This document shows positions 1 through 6,200 of a stretch of DNA of 8,216 nucleotides, one piece after another. The translations under genes were made by a program, and so were the position numbers. This DNA comes from Pseudomonadota bacterium. Lineage in GTDB: Bacteria > Myxococcota_A > Polyangia > Polyangiales > Polyangiaceae. Positions within the stretch are counted from its first letter, which is position 1. The number at the start of each line of letters is the position of its first letter. The notes beneath the pieces are model-generated. The model was not told the DNA's origin, did not search any database, and was given only the letters and a program-made list of their open reading frames with translations. The stretch is taken from contig JAEWOQ010000286.1 in assembly GCA_023460875.1 (NCBI GenBank), forward strand, positions 1 through 8,216, written 5' to 3'.

Positions 1-2
1 CT

Positions 3-86
3 CGCACCGGCTGGGCCGCGTACGCCCGGGATCCGGAGGCCGCCGAGCAGCTCTGGACCGTCTCCGAGGCGCACCTGCGCGGCTGA
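3..86 (+). CDS. C-terminal end of a probable short-chain dehydrogenase/reductase (partial)
   Basis: Only the last 27 codons and the TGA stop (84-86) lie in the window; the gene starts beyond the left edge. The frame reads a protein-like tail, ending DPEAAEQLWTVSEAHLRG. From family knowledge, the pattern of acidic/Ala residues, then LW, two residues, SE and a short hydrophobic end is the usual C-terminus of retinol-dehydrogenase/WWOX-like SDR oxidoreductases, NAD(P)-dependent enzymes acting on alcohols or ketones. The cofactor motif (TGxxxGxG) and catalytic YxxxK would lie outside the window, so neither activity nor substrate can be judged. The other two plus frames give Arg/Pro/Ser-rich text with no such pattern. 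The gene converges on the giant minus-strand gene, with 147 bp between the two stop codons. It could be an unrelated protein with a chance match in a short tail. Confidence 0.55.
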   Translation, partial: RTGWAAYARDPEAAEQLWTVSEAHLRG

Positions 87-119
87 CCCGCGGAAACGAG
101 GAAGGGGGGGGGGGGCGGC

Positions 120-139
120 GGGGGGGCGCCCGCCCCCCC
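120..139. terminator. G/C-tract hairpin, possible bidirectional terminator
   Basis: Seven G plus C (120-127) pair perfectly with G plus seven C (132-139), giving an 8-bp all-GC stem and a GCCC loop (128-131). A further run of 12 G (104-115) lies just to the left, and the C run continues to 141. The hairpin sits 33 bp after the plus-strand stop and 94 bp after the minus-strand stop, between convergent genes, where a two-way terminator is expected. There is no T-tract on either side, so it is not a textbook intrinsic terminator. Such U-less GC hairpins are plausible in high-GC bacteria but unproven here. The adjacent G runs could also form a G-quadruplex on the plus strand. Confidence 0.45.
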
Positions 140-164
140 CCACACGCTCCGCCTCGCAGTCAGC

Positions 165-243
165 CCAGCCTAGACTTGTCCAGTCTAGACTTGTCCAGCC
201 TGGGCCTACCCAGCTGGCCGACCCAGAGCCGGCTCAGCCCAGC
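165..243. repeat. Decaying 15-bp tandem repeat across the end of the giant gene
   Basis: Two units, 165-179 and 180-194, differ at one base (CCAGYCTAGACTTGT). The next, 195-209, keeps CCAG-CT and then diverges. CCAG recurs at 165, 180, 195 and 210 (exact 15-bp steps), then at 223 and 239 (13 and 16). The ladder therefore runs into the final codons of the giant gene, whose stop codon is at 234-236. The 10-mer TCAGCCCAGC occurs identically at 160-169 and 234-243, where the second copy contains the stop anticodon. Embedded in the repeat is a 10-bp palindrome, AGTCTAGACT (182-191). The array looks like local slippage or duplication of the gene's 3' end; no protein-binding role is evident. Confidence 0.7.
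195..217 (-). terminator. Possible hairpin just downstream of the giant gene
   Basis: CCAG (195-198) pairs with CTGG (214-217), and CTGGG (200-204) pairs with CCCAG (209-213). This gives a 9-bp stem with one bulged C (199) and a CCTA loop (205-208). On the minus strand it begins 16 nt after the giant gene's stop codon, a suitable position for transcript termination or 3'-end protection. No U-tract follows: the next minus-strand bases are ACAAGTC. It overlaps the 15-bp tandem repeat, so the symmetry could be a by-product of that repeat. Confidence 0.3.
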
Positions 244-3200
244 TCGTCGAGGCCGCGCTTGGCGTCTTCGAGGCTCTCGTCGAGCTGCAGCGCCCGCTCG
301 AAGTTCTGCTTGGCCTTGGGGAGCTCTCCGAGCTTCTGGTGGATCTGCCCGAGGCGGCAGAAGACCTCCGCCTTGGTCACCGGGGAGCTGTCGTCGAGCT
401 TCTGCAGACGGAGGGCCAGGTACATCTTCTGGGCGTTCTTGTAGTCCTCCGTCTGGTACGCGAGGTCGCCGAGCTGCTTGAGCACGTGGACGTTCCCGGG
501 CTCGATGCGGAACGCCTTGTTGAGCTCGTCGAGGGCCTTCTCCGTGTCGTCCTGGGACTGGTAGGCCGTCGCCAGGCGGCGATGAATCTCCGCGACCTCC
601 TTCGAGCGCTTGCCCGCGAAGCTCTCCACGACCTTGTGCAGGACCTCCACCGCCTCCGCACCCCGTCCCGAGGCGGAGTACGCGTCACTGAGCTCCATCA
701 GCAGGTCACGATCCTCCGGATCGAGCTCGCTGGCGCGGGCCAAGAGCTCCGCCGTCTGGGCGGTGTCGTCCCGCTTCGTGCGATGCAGCTCCGCCGCCTC
801 GCGGAAGAGCGCGATCTTCTTTGCCGGATCCTCGGCGGACTCGGCGTCCTCGACGAGCAAGGCGGCGAGCTTGTCCCACGCGCCGTTCGCCTCGTACTGG
901 GTCCGGAGGCGTCCACGCACCTCCTCGCTGGGCCCACCGCTCTGCAGGGCGCGTTCGAGGGCCGCCGCGGCCTTCTCGCCCTCTTCCAGCTCACGGTAGA
1001 GCTCCGCGAGCTCGACGCCTCGCGTCACGGCCTCCTCTCCCTCGAGGAGCGGCACGAGCCGCTCCAGGGCGGCGGCGCTCTCGGGGCGGTTCCCCTCGGC
1101 GTCGTGCAGCCGCACGAGGGCCTCCAGCGCTCCCCGGTGACTCGGGTCTCGCTCGAGCACCTCCTGATAGCGCTCCACGGCGCGGGCTCCGTCACCGAGG
1201 GGTCCCTCGTAGAGGTTCCCGAGGCGGACGAGGAACCTGAGCTCGGACTCCTGGTCCCCTCGCTCCCGAGCCCCACCGATTTGCGCGTCGAGGAGCTCCG
1301 CGAGCTCGTCGTTCCGGCCATCCTCCTCGTAGAGTTCGCTGAGCATAACGACAGCGTCTGCCTGGGAGGGCAGCTCGTCGAGGATCGTCTGGAGGAGATC
1401 GATGGCGGCGCTGTGGTCGTCCAGGCGCTGCACGAACAGGCGAGCCAGCTCGAGCCTCAAGCCGTTGCGCCGCTCGAGGTCATCCTCGAGGTCAATCAGG
1501 CGCTCGCTGAGCCGCGACAGCTCGAGCCACTTCTCGCCGCGCTCGTAGGCAGCCCAGAGGGCTCCCGACGCCTTGCGGTCCGTCGGCTCGTCCTCGAAGA
1601 GCTGCTCGAACAGCTCCGTGGCGCGGTCCAGCTGCTCCAGGTGCTGGAGAGCGATCTCGGCGGCCTCGAAGCGCAGCGCGCGCACCGTCTTCATGTCGAG
1701 CTCTAGCTCCGCGCGACGCACGAGCAGATCGAAGGTCTCCTGGTGGTCCCCTGCGCTGCGCCGCACCTCCGCTAGGCCCGCGAGCGCCCAGAGGTTCACC
1801 TCGTCGAGCTCGATCACCTTGCGCAGCAGCCGCTCCCCGAGGGCAGCGTCCCCGAGCCCGTCACAGAGCTCCTTGGCGCGTCGGTACATCCGGAGCCGCT
1901 CCTCGTCGTCGAGGGCCAGCCGCGCGCGCCGCTCCAGGGTCGCGATCAGATCCCGCTCGCGCCCTGGATCGGTCTGCAGCGCTTCGAGCTCTGCCAGCAC
2001 CTCGTCGTTGTCGGGCTCGAACTCGCTCGCCTTCACCAGGGCCGCCTCCGCCGCCGCGCGATCGCCCAGCTTGTCCCGCTGCCAGGCGGCCACGCGCGCA
2101 CACAGCTCGCGACCGCTCACGGGATCGAGGCCGTCCGTGGCGTCCACCGCGGACAACACCGCCTGCGCGGCGTCCGCCCAAGCCCCGGTGATCGGGGCCA
2201 GGCGCTCGATCTCATCCAAGAGCGCGGCGTCCGTGGGATCGTCCGCCAGACCTTGCTGCAGCACCTTCTGGGCCGCGCCAGGATCCTGGCAGTCGTCCTC
2301 GAGCACACGCGCCAGCTCCCGACGCATGTCGATGCGCTCGACGATCGTCTCCGCCTTGGCCACGCGCCGCTCGAAGAGCCCCGCCAGGCGGTCCGTCTGG
2401 GAACGCTCCCGATACACGCCCTCGAGGACCTCGAACGCCTCCTCGAAGCAGGCGGGCTCTTCCAACAGGCGCTCCAAGAGCTCGGCCGCGCCACGGTGCG
2501 CACGATCTCGCTCGATGGCGAGCCGGAGAGACCCGAGCGCCTCGGCGGGTCGCTTCAGCTCCTGGAGCTGCAAGCGACCCAGGCGGTAGTAGAGCTCTGC
2601 CTGCTCCTCGTCTGCATCCTCCAGCGAGAGGCGCCGTTCCAGCACGCCCTGGAGCTCCTCGAGCTCTCCGGACGCGGAGTACAGGCGGTCGAGGGCCTCG
2701 AGGAGCTCAGGCTGGTCGCCCGCCTGCTCCGTCGCCCGGACGTAGGCGCGGATGGCGCGCTTGCCGTCGGACAGCGCCTGCTCCGCGAGCCGCCCCGCGC
2801 GCACCAGGAGGTCCCGCGCGATCTCGGGATCGTAGGTCTCGCCCCCCCGCTCCTCGAGCGCGACCAGGTAGGCCTCCCAGTCGCCGGTCTGCGCCGCGAG
2901 CCGCTCGATCTCGACATGGAGATCGAGGGCCTCCGGGGTCTCCGTGAGGGCCCGCAGCAGCGTCTTCAGAGCGTGCCTGGCGTTGCCGAGGGCCGACTCC
3001 TCCACTTGGGCGATGGCGCGCAACGTCTCCGCCCGCGTCGGCGGCTCGATCTCGATCGTGAGCCGCATCTCCAGCACGTCGATGAGCCGCTCATGCAGCC
3101 CGCTCTGCCGCAGGACGGGCACGAGCACCTCGGCGGCCAGCCCCCGCAAGTGCTCGTGCTCCTGGCCGAGCGCCCTCACCGCGTCGAGGCTCTCCTCGTC

Positions 3201-6200
3201 GTTGGAGCGCTCCTCCAGCACCAAGCGGTAGGCTTCGATCGCCTCTTCGAAGCTCTCGAGCTTGCCCGCGAGGATGCGGCCGACCTCCGCGCGCAGCTGG
3301 ACGCGACGCTCGGGGTTCTGCTCCGTGCTCGCCTCGAGCCGCAGGTTGTCGAGCAGATCGGCCCACATCTCCTCGGCGCGATAGAGCCGGTTGAGCTCGG
3401 CCCGCGTCTCGGCGCTGTCCGGCCGCAACGCGATCGCCTGCACCAACGAGTCGATCGCCCGCGGACGGTCGATGAGGTCCTGCTCCAATCGCCGAGCCGA
3501 TCTCGTCATGAGCTCGAACTTGAGCTCGTCCTCGTCCGCCGTCGCGAGGTCGAAGCGCTGCTGGTAGAGGTCGACCAGGCGCGCTGCCTCGCCGCGCTCC
3601 TCGTGGAGCTCGATCAAGTAATCTAGGGTCGGCGCGTGGCTCGCGTCGATGTCGAAGGCGTGTTCGTACGCCTCCAGAGCCCCCGCCGCGTCGTCGAGCA
3701 TGTGCCGCCGTAGCTCGCCGATGCGACGCCACGCCTCCGCGCGCTCCTCTTCCTCGAACAGGAGGTCCGCCTTGGCCAAGAGCGCCGTCTCGAGCGTCTT
3801 CCAGTCGCTCAGGAGGAGAGAGAGCCTCTCCATGCTCAGGACCGGCTCCAGCTCACCTGGCTCGTTCTCGTGCAGCCCCACGTACGCGACCAGAGCGTTC
3901 CTGGGATCGTCGAGGTGCTGATCGTGAACCGCGGCGAGCTTCGCGAGCAGGTCGCGCTTGCTGAGGAGATCGGGGTGGCCGGCCAAGAGCTGGTCGTAGC
4001 TCTCCGTCAGCTCGAGCCAGCTCCCGGTCGCCTCCACCAGGCGCTCGTAGTCTGCGCGCACGTCCGCGTCGTCCGGTTCGACGCGCACCGCCTCGGCGAG
4101 CACTCGGCGCGCCTTGCCTTGATCCTGTCCCCGCGACTCCCAGAGCTCGGCGGTCTCCCGGAGGACGCTCACCTGCTCGGCGGGATCCGCCGCCAGAGAG
4201 AAGCGATCCTCGTTGAGCTTGATGAGCCGCTTCCAGTCGTCGGCCGACTCGTAGAGCGGGCGGAGGATCTCCACGACCCGCTCCTTCAACGTCTCGTGCT
4301 CCCGGAACGACTCCAGGGAGCGGATGGCCTCCGTGTGCGTGGGGAGCTCGCGCACGATCTCCTCGAGCTGATCGACGGCGCGCTCCGGCTGCTCCAGCCG
4401 CGTGTCGAAGAGCCGCGCCAGCGCCAGGCGGTACTCCGCCGCCGCCTCGGGGGCGCTGTCTTCTGCGCGCCGCTGATAGAGCTCGGCGAGCTCCTCCCAG
4501 CGCTCCTTCGTCGTGTAGAGCTCCGTCAGGGCGTCGAGAGCGTCCCGGTCGCGCTCGTCGATCTCGAGCACCGCCTGGTGCGCCCCGATGGCCGCGTCCA
4601 GATCCCCGAGGTGGTCCCGCTGCAGCGCGGCCACCGTGTGCAGCAACCGCACCCGGTCCTCCGGCTCATAGCGGTGCTCCAGCGCCGCGTCGTACAGCTC
4701 GACGCGCTGCTGATGAGCCTCCGCGCGGATCAAGATCGCGTCGACGGCCTCGAAGAGGTCCTGCGCCTCGGGAGCGAACGCGAGCGCGCGCCGATACAAG
4801 GGCAACGCCTGCGCGTCGCTCCCTCCTTCGACGAACAGCTCCGCAGCGCGCCGCGCGAGCCGCGTGCTCCCCTCGTCGTCCACCTCGACGTGCTCGAGGC
4901 GGGCGGCGTAGATCTCCGCCAAGCGCTGGTGCGCTCCGGCCACCTTCGCGAGGCGCTCCAGCTCGGAGACGATCTCGTCGTCGTTGATGTCGTCTTCCAA
5001 GAGCTGCGCCGAGATCTCGAGCGCACCGGCGTAGTCTTCCTTCTGCTCCTCTTGGATCTGCGCCAACCGGGTGATGAGCTCCCTGCGCTCCTCCGGCACG
5101 TCCGAGCTCTCCAAGCGCGTCCGGAGCGCCGCGGTCACGCGGTCGTAGTCCGCGCGGAGCAGGTACACCGGCTCGAGCAGCGTGGCCGCCCGGGCTCGCT
5201 GGGAGGGCTCGCTGGCGCCCCCCTGCAACTTCTCCAACAGCTCGATGGCCCCAGCGTGCTGGTTGTCACAATCCAGCGCCCGCTCGAGCTCGTCGAGCGC
5301 CCGCTCCACGTCGCCGCTGCGCTCCTCGGCCACGCGTGCGACCTGAACCCGCAGGTCGGGTTCGCTCCCGTCCCGCTCATCGATCCGACGTTGCAGGAGG
5401 GATGTGAGGTCGTCCCAGCGCTCTGCCTTGGTGTAGAGGGCCTGGAGCGCTCCGACGGCCCTGGAGTCCAGGTCCAAGGTGACGATGGACTCGTAGACCT
5501 CGATGGCCCGCTCGGGCTCGTTCAGCTCTCCCGACAGGAGCTCCGCCTGGCGGTAGGACAGCTCGCGCCGCTCGTCGTCCGACTCGGAGGTCTCCGCCCG
5601 CCGCTCCAGGATCTCCAAGAGGCGCGCGGCCTCACCGGCTTCTCCGTAGAGCTCCTCGAGCGCCAACAGGGACGGTCGATCGTCGGGGCGCAGCTCGAGG
5701 ACCTTACAGTAGGTCTCCTTCGCCCGCTCCGGGGAGCCCAGCTCGTAGCGGTGGATCTCCGCCACGCGCCGGGTCACGTCCACCTGCAGGTCCCCGTCGA
5801 ACAGCTCGGGGACGATGGCTTCTAGCACTGCGGCCTGCTCGCCACGCCGCCCGGTGATGCCCGCCAGGCGGTCGAGGGTGACGAGATACGGGGTGACGTC
5901 CCCCTGAGACGCCGCGTCACGCACGGCTCGCTCCGCGTACCCGTAGGCGCGCGCCGCGTCGTCCAGCGCCTCCTCGGCGATGCGCGTCGCCAGCTCGAGC
6001 TTGTCCAAGCGTTCGCTCGGATCGTCCGCGACCTCCACCTCGATCTCGACGATCTCGATGAGCCGGGCGTGGTCGCCTTCGACCTCATAGATCGGGTGGA
6101 GGATCTCCGCCGCCTCCAGGCGCGCGGTTCGGTCCTCCAGCGCCAGCATCTCGTTGAGAGCGGCGCGGCTCGCACCATGGGTCGAGTCGATCGAGATCGC

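Noticed and set aside
182..191. Palindrome AGTCTAGACT as an operator
   Set aside because: It lies between two gene ends rather than near a promoter, and it arises from the 15-bp tandem repeat.
176..481. Plus-strand frame starting at a TTG inside the 15-bp repeat
   Set aside because: Its start is merely the repeat unit, its product is Arg/Ser/Pro/Gly-rich frameshift-like text, and most of it lies opposite the coherent TPR-coding 3' end of the giant gene.
1573..2589. Ser/Arg-rich plus-strand frame of about 340 codons
   Set aside because: The extreme Ser/Arg/Ala bias is typical of an out-of-register reading of GC-rich DNA, and the opposite strand encodes well-formed repeat units throughout.
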